Positions 53,487 to 64,000 of a stretch of DNA of 64,000 nt are shown here, piece by piece (the stretch's first letter is position 1; every line of letters begins with the position of its first letter). The DNA lies in contig JAJKFL010000014.1 in assembly GCA_021186555.1 (NCBI GenBank), forward strand, positions 44,228,700 to 44,292,699. The letters run 5' to 3'. The DNA comes from Reticulitermes speratus (Eukaryota > Arthropoda > Insecta > Blattodea > Rhinotermitidae). The notes beneath the pieces were generated by a model, which saw nothing but the letters and a program-made list of their open reading frames with translations, had not been told where the DNA came from and did no database searches. The position numbers were made by a program, and so were the translations under genes.

Positions 53487-56400
53487 GTGAGCATTTTTTC
53501 AGTGTTCTTGATTAATTGTTATATACACTGTTCTTTCACAGTCACTTATAACTAACATTGTACTGCAGCTGAGTGTTATAAGTCAGTATGTTGATTGCTG
53601 TCTAGTTGGGTGTGATGCCATGTAGTCTGGTAGGCATGTACTGACTTTCTGGATGAACCTGCTGCTTCCTTTGTAGGATACGCTGAAGATATTAGGTATA
53701 CTAGCTGCAGTAATGTTCATAGTTGCTGCCCTATGAACCTTAGATCTCACAAATCAGTAGGTTAGTTGAGTGCATTGTATTGACTTGTAGTAAGTAGCTG
53801 CAAAATTAGTTGTGTGCAGCTAGTAAAGAATAAAAGAGTTTTGTGTAATAATAAAAATAACACAACCTCCCTGTAATACAATACTCTTGATTACATCCTT
53901 CTTTGAAGAACTATGCTATATGTGAGATATGTTCAAAAGATGATGATCTGGGTTTTTACAAATCCCAGCGTTGTGAACCAAGCAGTGTAATTTAGGATGT
54001 GGCAGTGTGTCGTTAGGTGAATGGTTCTTGACAAGTTGAAGGAACTTGTGGAACCAGTCACCCAGTGATGCAGCATTACATTCCAAAAAACTGGAATGCC
54101 ATTTTGAACTGAATTAATTTACCTTGAACAGGGAAGCAGCAAGTTTTTTTGAAACACTGAAACAGACACATTGCATTGCACAAACAATTTGAGCAACACT
54201 TGCCATAAAAACCTGGAAGGGTATGTGTGAGATGTACTTTGCTTCATGTGTATGTCAAGGCTGACCATGTGATTCTTATCTGGCATCACTTGAGAAGTTC
54301 TTTTACATAGAGCAATCAGAATTAAGTATAGTAAGGTGATATCCAATTAATGTGAACTTTCATTTCATTGTGTTCCTTTCTTTCACAGGACGAGTTTGTA
54401 CTGTTGTTAGAAGAAGCCAAATTCCATGTTGTCATTTTACAAAACACAAATCCACCTGAAGTACCAGCTGGTATTTCTATAAATATACCAATCTGTTATT
54501 TGCTCAAGAGGAACATTGTGATGCATCTCGTACTGTTTCATGAGAGGGAAGGTAACTACTGGTGGCATGGTAATCTCCTGAGTGATCCAAGAGCTATATC
54601 AGAACTCTCAGCATTTGGCTTGTCGGTGCACAGTGTACAGATGATGAAGACTGAAGGAGCATTTGACAAGTTTGAAACAGAGGTTGTTCGTATGGATGGT
54701 ATTCCTTTATTGATACCAAAGGATATTCCTCGTTTCTTGCGTGATGCTTCAAGTTCAAGGTTCATTGAATGCAGTCATACGTTAGCAGACTCATTTCACC
54801 GATCTCATGGAAGAGATACAACACATGAAGCCTTGAGGTTTGTCCACAGAGCTTGGAAGCTGCTGTCAAAAGCCAAGACACTACTGGACAAACTTGGAAT
54901 CCGATTTTGGATTAGCAGTGGGACATGTCTAGGTATATGTACTTGCTTTGGAATGGTATTGTAAGTTTGGAGAATTCAGAGGATCCTTTTCTCAGAGTGT
55001 CAGTTTACAGAACGCAAGCCATAGAATGAGGGTCTGTTAATCACAATAATACCTTGAGGTGATACTATAAGGTGTATTGTTAATCTTTTCCCCAGGGCTG
55101 CAGCTGTTGCAGAAGCTTTATTCTGTAATAAGGCTACATCTGCCAGGAATTTGTAGTCCATATTTCCCCTGCAGTTGAACTGACCTTATTTCATTGAAGA
55201 TTCTTGAAGTGCCAACTTCCATCTTCTAAGCAGGCTTTGCACTTTCTTACAATACAGTCAATCCTCGCTATTTGCAGGGGTTATGTTCGTAGAAAACCCT
55301 GTGAATATGGAAAACGCGAATATGGAACTTTTTTACTTCCACCTGCACTACGCTTGGATGCCATTATTAATTACAAAGATAATAAAAAACGAGAGCTGCG
55401 AGAACAAGGAAGCAGCCTCTCCTTGCTGGAGCCCATCTGCGACACTGTGCGGTAGGCGTCTCGAAATTTTTCGCCTGCTGTGCATGGTTGTGAATAGCCG
55501 CGAGTTACCTGTGAATGGCAAAAAATGGGTTACACTTTATTTCGTGCGAACCCGCGAACACGGAACACGCGAATAGCGAGGATTAACTGTATACTTTGAC
55601 ATATGGTAGAGTACTTGGCTGGAATTAGTGGGAACTTTCCTTTGAATATGGTCTTTCAGTTCTTGTGCAGAATATGGATTGTTCACATAAACTGCATTAT
55701 TCAGTATCCCGTGCGTATAAAAATTACATGGTTTCGGATCTGGAGGTTTTAGAGGCCACAGTTGTTGAATTATTTATTGTTTCATTGAAAAACATGGAGA
55801 TTGTAATGTAGCATGCACGTATTGCACCTTACAGTCACATAAAGATAACTTCACTAACTGCATGGACATGTTTGTAACACCAGTATCTGTTATGTTGGCC
55901 CCGTTTATGTTTTGATAACTTTTTACCATGACACATGTACTTTTCAAAAGTACTGCAAATGAAAACTGCTCAGCAGGAAACGTTTCTCACTTGCACTGAC
56001 CTTCCGTATGTGAGGCCCAGCACATACCTCGGCAAGCTTCTCAAGTTATAGCGGTGAGAGATTGACTTAACTCATGGCTGACTTGCCTTGCCTAACCAAG
56101 CCTGTATTTCCCTATGCCCAGAGAACTGATTAAAGATTCACTCCACTTAATCCAGCCCAGAGGAAGTATAAGTCTAAGAACTAGAGCAGTGCAGTACTAA
56201 AAAGTGACTGATGGTAATAATAAATTCTGTGATCTCTTGCAAATAAATGTAATTCCAGGCTATTTTCGCCAGTGTGACATCATCCCATACAGTAAAGATG
56301 TAGATGTGGGGATCTTCATCACGGACTACGGTGAAAAGATATTGCCTGAATTCCTTGCACATGGCTTCACATTGAAACACTGGTTTGGGAAAGTGAATGA

Positions 56401-56517
56401 TAGTCTGGAGTTGTCCTTCTCCAGTGGGGACCTTAAGCTTGACATATTTTTCTTCTATGAAGATGGGCGATATTTGTGGAATGGAGGCACACAGGCAAAA
56501 TCTGGGAAAAAGTTCAA
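53156..56517 (+). CDS. FKTN: fukutin (three coding exons; C-terminal exon not found)
   Basis: Exons 53156-53486 (coding from ATG 53187), 54389-54932 and 56259-56517 join in phase to about 367 residues; the human protein is 461. Known: fukutin is a Golgi type II membrane protein that transfers ribitol-5-phosphate from CDP-ribitol to the dystroglycan O-mannose glycan. Seen: an N-terminal hydrophobic segment at about residues 7-30, [18 protein letters not shown] core, [34 protein letters not shown], then the LicD-type nucleotidyltransferase block with [15 protein letters not shown] (DxD metal site), [19 protein letters not shown] and [14 protein letters not shown]. In relatives a further block of about 70 residues, rich in Trp and Pro, follows. 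I could not find it downstream, so the gene is incomplete here. Confidence 0.92.
54389..54932 (+). CDS. FKTN: fukutin central exon
   Basis: Acceptor TTTCACAG, donor CTAG|GTATAT. It encodes [18 protein letters not shown] through SSGTCL(G). [11 protein letters not shown] and [14 protein letters not shown] align with vertebrate fukutin blocks. 544 nt, open throughout. Confidence 0.93.
55255..55589. mobile_element. TA-flanked MITE in fukutin intron (335 bp)
   Basis: The ends CAGTCAATCCTCGCTATTTG and CGAATAGCGAGGATTAACTG are inverted and bounded by TA on both sides. The interior has CGCGAA-rich subterminal repeats. Open frames here have no family resemblance. Confidence 0.88.
55595..55990 (-). 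mobile_element. Tc1/mariner-type transposase relic
   Basis: The minus strand reads [20 protein letters not shown] then [14 protein letters not shown], the region of the last catalytic acidic residue and following block (usual form WPPRSPDLTPCDFFLWG). Frame is lost on both sides. Confidence 0.72.
56259..56517 (+). CDS. FKTN: fukutin catalytic exon (LicD DxD motif)
   Basis: Acceptor AATTCCAG, donor TTCAA|GTGAGT. It completes the glycine of GTCLG and continues [19 protein letters not shown]. The D-V-D of the metal-binding loop is intact. It ends within a lysine codon at KKFK, where the vertebrate protein continues YLFPKF; the matching exon was not found. Confidence 0.93.
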
Positions 56518-56849
56518 GTGAGTGGAAGGAATGCTACTGTAGTAATTCTTAATAAATTATTTGAAAATGTTACGAAACTGGGAATAACAGTGACAAGTGC
56601 AGATGTGGTTCTTGTTTACCTTTGCCAGCGGTGTCTTGTATCATTGTAACAATACTTATGCATGGTCCAGGTGAGAGGGTATAACATTTTTCACCCATGT
56701 GCTAAAATATGGCTGTTAGTCCAGTAGAACCAGTGAGGTTTAAAATCACCTGTTCTCAGAAAAAAAAGTGCTACCGCTGAATTTAAATGTGGTCACCTGT
56801 AGTGCTGGGGATGTAAAACCCCTATTTTCAGATGCTAAGGTTAATTGGA

Positions 56850-57335
56850 GGAACATAGGCTGAGGGTGTTCGAGAATAGGGTGCTGAGCAGGATATTTGG
56901 GCCTAAGAGGCATGAGGTAACAGGGGAGTGGAAAAGACTACATAATGAGGAACTTTAATGATCTGTATTCATCACCAAATATTATTTGGGTCATCAAATC
57001 AAGAAGAATGAGGTGGGTGGGGCATGTAGAACGTATGGGGGAGGGGAGAGGTGCATACAGGATTTTGGTGGGGAGACCTGAGGGAAGGAGACCACTTGGA
57101 AGACCCAGGTGTAGATGGGTGGATAATATTGAAATGGATCTTCAAGAAGTGGGATGGGGGGCATGGACTGGATTGATATGACTCAAGATAGGGACAGGTG
57201 GCGGGCTCTTGTGAATGCGGTAATGAACCTTCGGGTTCCATAAAATGCGGGAAATTTCTTGACTAGCTGAGGACCTGTTAGCTCCTCAAGAAGGACTGTG
57301 CTATATGGAGTTAGTTAGTTAGTTAAGGTTCATTG
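56850..57335 (+). mobile_element. LINE family 2, best copy of the 3' end
   Basis: The frame 56945-57181 and its flanks encode [40 protein letters not shown] and [10 protein letters not shown], a very common retroelement C-terminus in insects. It ends with GGTTCCATAAAATGCGGG, CTTGACTAGCTGAGGACCTG and a TTAG microsatellite tail (57318-57336). It lies downstream of the last fukutin exon found. Confidence 0.88.
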
Positions 57336-57384
57336 ACTGCAGCATAAATTCAATAAATATGTTTTGTTGAAAATTCAAGTGTTA

Positions 57385-57545
57385 GGAGATGTGACACTGT
57401 TGTTGGGTGAATAGTTCCAATGTTTCAAAGGATTGTAGTGCAAGCTTGACCATGAAGATGAAGGCACTACGGTCCTTCACGATGTCGGGAACTGCTCACC
57501 TCAGGACACAGCATCATATCCTAGAAAACTTGAATCTTCAGCAAC
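57385..57545. repeat. dispersed foldback element, decayed
   Basis: The left arm AGATGTGACACTGTTGTTGG and the right arm with CATCATATCCTAGAAAACTT pair imperfectly. The middle is ATGAAGATGAAGGCACTACG, GTCCTTCACGATGTCGGGAA, resembling a degraded hammerhead core. Confidence 0.65.
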
Positions 57546-57630
57546 ACTGCTGTGAAAATCTCAGATTTACTGTTTGACTGAAAAGTTATTAGGAACTTAT
57601 TTACAATCCAGAACCGTAAACGTTCTGATT

Positions 57631-57884
57631 GTTTTTCCCATGGTCCAACAGCCCCTAGTGGGCCAAGGCCTCCTCATTATTGAGGCTTCACGATCACACT
57701 CAGACACACCACACTAGGTAGGACTCCTCTGGATGAGTGATCAGCCTGACGCAGAGACCTGTACCTGACAACACACAACACTCACAAGAGACAGACATCC
57801 ATACCCCCAGCGGGATTCGAACCCACAATCCCAGCAAGCGAGCGGTCACAGACCCACGCCTTAGACCGCACGGCTACTGGGATT
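57631..57884 (-). mobile_element. tRNA-derived SINE, type A, with target duplication
   Basis: A 13-bp direct repeat AAACGTTYTGATT (57618-57630, 57885-57897) flanks the element. On the minus strand the head reads TAGCCGTGCGGTCTAAGGCG and GGGTTCGAATCCCG, followed by GGTATGGATGTCTGTCTC. 254 bp, same family as 1832-2085. Confidence 0.93.
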
Positions 57885-58183
57885 AAACGTTTTGATTCAT
57901 GTACAACACGTGTTTTTTTTTATTGTTTCTTATTCTGAGTAAATCAGATATTTTAAACTAAGAGACATGAAATGAAAGAGACTAAGGACTATGTGAGATT
58001 ACACTCATCTTTCATTGCTGTTGGCAGTTAAGGAAATTTGGTTGTGGTGAAATGGACATCACAGAAGTAGGGAATTAATATAGGATTTTGATGGGAAACT
58101 TGTGAAGATAAAGACATGTGGAGACTGAAGGATGATGCTAAAATTGATGTTGGAAGAATATATGTAGGTGCGTGATAGTGAGT

Positions 58184-58378
58184 GGGCCGGGATAGTGCAG
58201 TCGGTATAGCGACTCGCTACGAGCTGGGCGGTCCGGGGATTGAATCCCGGTGGGGGGCGAGATTTTCAGCACCCGTCCAGACCGGCCTTGGGGCCTACCC
58301 AGCCTCTCGTACAATGGGTACCGAGTCATTCCCGGGGATAAAGCGGCCAGGGCGTGGAGTTGACCACCCACCCTCATC
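58184..58378 (+). mobile_element. tRNA-derived SINE, type D
   Basis: Head with TAGTGCAGTCGGTATAGCGA (box A) and GGGGATTGAATCCCGG (box B), body with GACCGGCCTTGGGGCCTACC, and a 3' part (GATAAAGCGGCCAGGGCGTG) similar to the 3' body of type B. The two families may share a 3' end taken from one LINE. Confidence 0.85.
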
Positions 58379-58380
58379 TA

Positions 58381-58462
58381 GTTTTTTTTTTTTTTTCTAT
58401 GGCTCAACAGCCCCTTTTCGGGTGCCTGGGCCTCCTCATTTCGAGGCTTCATGAGCTTCGAG
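58381..58462 (-). mobile_element. tRNA-derived SINE, type A, 3' fragment
   Basis: A T-run (58381-58395), then TATGGCTCAACAGCCCCTTT and GGGCCTCCTCATT, matching the 3' end of the copy at 57631. The head is missing. Confidence 0.75.
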
Positions 58463-58554
58463 GCTGTTTAACATTATACGGTTAGTATACCTACCTTTAT
58501 TAGAATAAAATTGAAACTGTAACAGCAAGTTGAATAAATCTATATCTACCGCCC

Positions 58555-61245
58555 CAAACACTCCAGAACTAATGTTAAGTATACTTACCACTCAAAGTTT
58601 CTCAGTAATAACGGTAAAGATACCATTAATTTCAGGCACTGTATCGTAACTATACCATAATTTTTGCTTCCAAATTAATGGTGTGTATACTTACCACCCC
58701 AAAATCTACGACACAAATGGTAAACGTGCTTATCGCTACAACGTAATTCGTAGTAAGTAAAGAGATTTTGAGCTGGTAAGTATACATACCATTTATTTGA
58801 GCAGGTTTAATTGTGTGAAAGCTGTTTAGGCTACGTTGTTGGAACGACCTGCATTGGCATCTATACTTACCAGCCCAAGTACTCCAGAATTAATTGTACT
58901 GAAAATTACCCTGAAATAATGGTAAACATACCATTAATTTCAGGTACTGTATTGTAAGTCTACCATAAAATTTTCATCGAAATTAACGATAAGTATAATT
59001 ACCACACCGGATGCTTGCTACCGCAACACAATTCATGTTAAGAAAAAATGATTTTGAGCTGGTAAGAATACGTACCAATGATTTGGTTAGCTTTAGTTGT
59101 GTAAAAGTTTGTAGGCTATGTCGATGGGATGAACTGCAGTGGCATGTATACTTACCGCCCAAGTACTCCATAATTAATGGCAAGTATACTTATCATTCAA
59201 AGTTACTCCTAAGTAACGGTAAACACCATTAATTTCATGTACCGTATCGTAAGTCTACCATAAAGTTTTCTTTTAAATTAATGATAAGTATACTTACCAC
59301 CACAAAATTTACAGCACACATGATAGGCATGACTACCACCGCAACAACGTTCGTGACAACGTAATTTAGAGCTGGTAAGTATGCTTACCATTGATTTGGG
59401 TAGCTTTAATTGTGTAAAAGCTGTGTAGACTATGTCGTTGGGATGACCTGCATTGGCATCTACACTTACCGCCCCAAGTACTCCATAATTAATGGTAAGT
59501 ATACATACCACTCAAAGTTACTCCGAAATAACGGTAAACACCATTAATTCCATGTACCGTATTGTAAGTCACCATAAAGTTGTATTTTAAATTAATGGTA
59601 AGTATACTTACCACCACAAAATTTACAACACAAAAGATAGGCATGACTACCACCGCAACACAGTTCGTGACAACGTGATTTTGAGCTGGTAAGTATGCTT
59701 ACCATTGTTTTGGTTAGCTTTAATTGTGTAAAAGCTGTGTAGACTTTGTCGTTGGGATGACCTGCAGTGGCATCTACACTTACCGCCCCCAAGTACTCCA
59801 TAATTAATGGTAAGTATACTTACCACTCAAGGTTACTCCGAAGTAACGGTAAACACCATTAATTTCATGTACCGTATCGTAAGTTTACCATAAAGTTGTA
59901 TTTTAAATTAATGGAAAGTATACTTACCACCACAAAATTTACAACACAAATGATAGGCATGACTACCACCGCAAAACAGTTCGTGACGTGATTTTGAGCT
60001 GGTAAGTATGCTTACCATTGATTTGGTTAGCTTTAATTGTGTAAAAGCTGTGTAGACTACGTCATTGGGATGAACTGCAGTGGCATGTACACTTACCGCC
60101 CCAAGTACTCCTTAATTAATGGTAAGTATACTTACCACACAAAGTTACTCCGAAGTAACGGTAAACACCATTAATTTCATGTACCGTATCGTAAGTATAC
60201 CATAAAGTTTTCTTTTAAATTAATGGTAAGTATAGTTACCATCACAAAATTTACAGCACACATGATACGCATTACTACCACCGAAACACAGTTCGTGATA
60301 ACGTAATTTAGATTTGGTAAGTATGCTTACCATTGATTTGGGTAGCTTTAATTTTGTAAAAGCTGTGTAGACTATGTCGTTGGGATGACCTGCATTGGCA
60401 TCTACATTTACCGCCCCCAAGTACTCCATAATTAATGGTAGGTATACTTACCACTCAAAGTTACTCCGAAGTAACGGCAAACACCATTAATTTCATGTAC
60501 CGTACCGTAAGTCATTTAAATTAATGATAAGTATACTTACCACCACAAAATTTACAACACAAAAGATAGGCATGACTACCACCGCAACACAGTTCGTGAT
60601 AACGTGATTTTGAGCTGGTAAGTATGCTTACCATTGATTTGGGTAGCTTTAATTCTGTAAAAGCTGTGTAGACTACGTCGTGGGGATGACTTGCATTGGC
60701 ATCTACACTTACCGCCCCAAGTACTCCATAATTAATGGTAAGTATCCTTAGCACTCAAAGTTACTCCGAAGTAACCGTAAACACCATTAATTTCATTTTC
60801 CGTTTCGTAAGTCTACCATAAAGTTGTCTTTTAAATTAATGATAAGTATACTTAACACCACAAAATTTACAACACAAAAGATAGGCATGACTACATGACC
60901 TGCATTGGCATCTACACTTACCGCCCCAAGTACTCCATAATTAATGGTAAGTATACATACCACTCAAAGTTACTCCGAAGTAACGGTAAACACCATTAAT
61001 TCCATGTACCGTATTGTAAGTCACCATTAAGTTGTATTTTAAATTAATGGTAAGTATATTTACCTCCACAAAATTTACAACATAAAAGATAGGCATGACT
61101 ACCACCGCAACACAGTTCGTGACAACGTGATTTTGAGCTGGTAAGAATGCTTACCATTGATTTGGGTAGCTTTAATTGTGTAAAAGCTGTGTAGACTTTG
61201 TCGTTGGGATGACCTGCATTGGCATCTCTACTTACCGCTTACACT
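58555..61245. repeat. 310-bp tandem array carrying U1-site palindromes (about 8.6 units)
   Basis: Units repeat every 307-318 bp. Each holds up to three dyads: GGTAAGTATACTTACC after AATTAAT, GGTAAGTATGCTTACC after GAGCT, and a second GGTAAGTATACTTACC before ACTCAAAG. Exact 16-bp palindromes occur at 59597, 59809 and 60121. Left units (before 59240) are the most diverged, and one unit near 60880 is shortened. Between the palindromes a minus-strand frame of 69-77 codons is open in four units. It lies between the last fukutin exon found and the ATG9 exon. Confidence 0.95.
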
Positions 61246-62091
61246 TATGTTAAGAACGTGGATTTATACCTTCATTCCTATGTGTTTAGTGTTTAGTGTA
61301 TTAGTGTCATACCTTCATAAAAGTCTTTGTAAACAGAGTGCTCAGGATTTAGAAATGAAGGGGGGGGGGGGAGACAGGCATATAATTTAAAAAATTTACA
61401 TAGTGGGGAACTTAGTTATATGCACAGGTTAGCAGATATTGTTACGTGAAATATAGAAGTGTATAGTGTGCTCAACGCAACGCAAAAGGTGGAGACAGCC
61501 AGTGCATGTAGAAGTTTGTTGGGGAATCCCATGGAAAAGTAGAAAAAGAGGTTGAATTATAATCATCCATCCATATTTGCAAATTCACTTTTTGTGGTTG
61601 AACTCCCAAAAAATACACTATCAAAATGTGTGGTTTTCTGAAATGTGATGCCATGTAGTTAGCTGGATGATGAGCTTTATGTCCATCGTGAATATGGAGG
61701 CAGTACATTTGTCTGTAACACCGATAGCCCTGTCCCACACCACACGGTATCACATCCCAAATAAAGGTAATCTTATTATTCAGTACTGTGTAAACCTCAG
61801 ATGTCAATACACCAGCAAGAATTTTCTTGGAACTTCCGCTGTGTTACATGAGTGAAAGGGTTTGGAAGTAGATGGACACAGCCTATTTTAGGGATCCCAC
61901 TCAGGCAAATTTACCTGGGTGGAACTGGCTCAGGATCACATCCAGTGGTGGGGGTGTTAAGAGTCTGCAACCTGTGAGTGAAGGCTTTAGTAGATTCTGA
62001 AATGTGATGCTATGTAGTTTGGTGCATGGTGACCAGTGTTTCAGAGGAATTTACTGTCTCTTTCTTCAGAGTCCTCTGCTGTATGTTACAG
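61246..62091. other. sequence before the ATG9 exon
   Basis: It contains a G-run near 61362, two decayed foldback arms (61635-61760 and 61995-62075, with AAATGTGATGCCATGTAG), and the polypyrimidine stretch leading to the ATG9 acceptor. No further exon recognised. Confidence 0.4.
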
Positions 62092-62269
62092 GTCGTTGGA
62101 ACAACATGAAAGATTTGGACTCCTTCTTTGCCAGAGTGTACCATTACCACCAGAAACATGGGTTCACATGTATTATGCTGCAGGAGACCCTGGAATTACT
62201 GCGGTTCATCTTTGTAGTTGTGCTTTCTACATTTGTGTTCCACTGTCTGGACTATTCAGTGCTATTAAG
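62092..62269 (+). CDS. ATG9: ATG9 exon (autophagy scramblase, first membrane segment)
   Basis: Acceptor GTATGTTACAG, donor TTAAG|GTACAG. It encodes RWNNMKDLDSFFARVYHYHQ, KHGFTCIMLQETLELL and a hydrophobic run FIFVVVLSTFVFHCLDYSVL. Known: ATG9 is the multispanning lipid scramblase of autophagosome formation, and this block (W-N/S-x-I/M-x-DLD-x-FF, then YH-x-HQK-x-GF and TM1) lies near its N-terminus. Only this exon is in the window. The preceding exon with the tyrosine/acidic N-terminus is unrecognised, and the rest lies beyond 64000. The exon's last 30 nt plus its donor are tandemly triplicated downstream. Confidence 0.88.
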
Positions 62270-62394
62270 GTACAGTTACATCTTGTAATATCCACTGTGT
62301 GGATCATTCCATACTATTTAGGCACAATTACATCTTGTGATATCCACTGTGTGGACTGTTCAGTACTATTAGGTACGGTAATATCTTGTAATAA
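62240..62394. repeat. 52-bp tandem triplication across the ATG9 exon border
   Basis: Three units start at 62240, 62292 and 62344 with CCACTGTSTGGA. The first contains the last 30 nt of the exon and its donor AAG|GTACAG. The second has TTTAGGCACA in place of the donor; the third has TTAG|GTACGG. A stop codon right after the first donor prevents in-frame read-through. Confidence 0.93.
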
Positions 62395-62396
62395 TA

Positions 62397-62831
62397 CAGT
62401 ACAATTTCTTTAATTTGGATGCTGGTACTACGGAAATCTTGATAATTTGGCAGTTTAGGAAAATTGTCCCACGTCTTGAAGTCCTGTGAAAAGGCCTCCA
62501 ATTTGGCCATTGGGGTGTGTCCTGACCCCTTGTTGCCTACTCCATAAACTTCTTCAGCTGCAAAGACTCCTGATTCACTGTCTCTTAGTCCTTCAGCAAT
62601 CATGGTAGAAACTGAAGACATTCCAGAAGGAACAGAAAGGGACTCTAATACCTCTGAACCAGCAGCTGAAGGAGATACCCAAATGGAATACTCCTCTGAT
62701 TAGTTGTACAGCCCAAGTATAGGAGCAGTAACAAAAAATTGCCTGTAAGAACTTAGGTCAGTATAGGTACTGTCCAGTAATCCAGCACCTGTCTGGTCCC
62801 ATGAGTGCTGGATTAAAAGAATTCTACTCTG
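62397..62831 (+). mobile_element. pogo/Tigger relic, sister of 49056-49653
   Basis: It shares AGCTGAAGGAGATACCCAAA, TGGAATACTCCTCTGA and TAGTTGTACAG with the copy at 49056. It is bounded by TACAGTACAATTTC and GAATTCTACTCTGTTA. The C-terminal acidic tail ends in the same stop. The left half is broken by indels. Confidence 0.78.
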
Positions 62832-63809
62832 TTATTTGAGAACTCAGTTGTATATTTTAATATTATGCACGTCGCCATGTAGATCTCACTCCAAATTGGA
62901 TTTTAGTGGCAATATATCACCCATATTGAATTCTTTCACTGCCTGAATAGTGTTTTATGGCCTAAAACTGAAAGTATCAACACCATTCGCTTAAGTCCAG
63001 GTCTCCAAAACCTGTAAGTTGTTCGTCCCATCATGTAGTCTCTAAAAGCCTTACTTTCTTGTAGCAGAATGACATGATATTCATAAACCAGCTATTTTGT
63101 GAGCTCAAAGTCTGGGGTTTTAGTCTGGGGGGAGTAGTGATGTTATTATTTTCAGATGACGGTTGATGACCGAGTGACTGAATTGTATTATGTTTCACTG
63201 TGTTCTGTACAGGCCAAAAAAAATAATAAGCCCAACTCAAAAGAAATGAAACCTCTCAAATAAGGAATCAATAACCAAACCAATAAAGAAAGGAACAAGC
63301 CAAAGACAGGAGAAAAATAATAAGCCAAATAATTAGAAACGAAAGGAAAATATTGCTGCCTAGAAAACAACCTAATACATCTCTAAAAGGCTGGAGAACA
63401 GCTGCATACAATTGATGTCTGAGTAAGCTAATGTTTAGCATGCCTCACCATACACATGTACTGAGAGGTGTTTGGGAGCATATCATCTTATTGGTCTTAC
63501 CCATTAATGGTGTGCACAGTAACCTGTTCTTCCATCCTCCATCTTCCTAACCTCAGTCTTCCATAATGGGCTTAATGTGAGTCTTCCATTTATATGCAGG
63601 TGACCCTCTTCTTTTGTCCGGTGGTGACCATCTTTTCCAGTAATCTTTTCTCCGTCCATTTATTATGACCATACTAGTGCAGCACTGTATTTTGTAGGAT
63701 TTTTGTCAGTGTTGAAGTAATGTCCATTTCTTCCTGTACTGTTTCATTGTGCATGCTCTTTCCCCTTGTCACCTGAAAGACATCTTTTTAACCACTCTTC
63801 GGGGATATA
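62832..63809. other. ATG9 intron with retroelement fragment
   Basis: From about 63430 to 63780 the minus strand resembles the end of a retroelement polyprotein (frame-broken, with WYGHNKWMERR-like residues). The rest is AT-rich. No second ATG9 exon seen before the window end. Confidence 0.4.
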
Positions 63810-63935
63810 ACCAGCATCGTGTTTACCGATACATTGTCCCGAAACGTCGGTAAACAATTATCACACGACACCGCGTAATATCCGAGGAGAGCGCAGTTCT
63901 TATTGACATTGCGGCGGAAGCCTGAAAACATCTTT
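63810..63935. repeat. one arm of the foldback family
   Basis: ACATTGTCCCGAAACGTCGG, then ACGACACCGCGTAATATCC and GGCGGAAGCCTGA, colinear with the right arm of 32818-33090 and of 49087-49215. The left arm is not present. Confidence 0.75.
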
Positions 63936-64000
63936 TTAACCTTTAGAAGATTAATTTAAAGTACCAATTGTATCTCTTGACGGCCTGAGTTTTTCTGGCT

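Noticed and set aside
56999-57241. Proline-rich minus frame
   Set aside because: It is antisense to the LINE family 2 coding end; similar spurious frames accompany other copies.

Overview
This is an arthropod nuclear genome window, almost certainly from an insect. The features that point there are coding exons split by long introns with GT-AG junctions, animal-specific gene families, many tRNA-derived SINEs, truncated non-LTR retrotransposons, Tc1/mariner/pogo/hAT elements and satellites. The long introns and repeat families resemble a cockroach- or termite-like (polyneopteran) genome, but that placement is inference.

Three protein-coding genes, all on the + strand, can be supported. (1) Positions 6197-35765 hold fifteen exons of a zinc finger SWIM domain protein of the ZSWIM5/ZSWIM6 type. 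They cover about 1,013 residues through the stop codon; the N-terminus and the SWIM zinc finger must lie upstream. All exon phases agree except in two exons, each of which carries a one-base length error in a short T run. (2) Positions 53156-56517 hold the first three coding exons of fukutin: membrane anchor, stem and LicD-type nucleotidyltransferase domain with its DxD motif. The last exon, about 70 residues in relatives, was not found. (3) Positions 62092-62269 hold one exon of the autophagy scramblase ATG9, covering its first membrane segment.

Layout. 1-6196: intron or upstream sequence with SINEs, a Tc1-type transposase relic, two TA-flanked MITEs in opposite orientation and a 32-bp satellite between them. 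6197-35765: ZSWIM exons with introns full of LINE ends, SINEs, pogo/Tigger relics, foldback elements and hammerhead-ribozyme-like motifs. 35766-52475: 3' flank and intergenic sequence with decayed transposons and no gene I can recognise. 52476-56517: fukutin. 56518-62091: LINE and SINE insertions, then a 2.7-kb array of 310-bp units rich in the dyad GGTAAGTATACTTACC, which is a perfect U1-type 5' splice site on both strands. 62092-64000: the ATG9 exon, whose end has been tandemly triplicated, a Tigger relic and further repeats.

The three genes have no obvious shared pathway: a probable ubiquitin-ligase-related nuclear protein, a Golgi glycosyl-phosphate transferase and an autophagy membrane protein. 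The more unusual content is in the non-coding DNA. It includes hammerhead-like motifs with compensatory changes between copies, two tandem arrays that start exactly at exon-intron borders, and the U1-site palindrome array.
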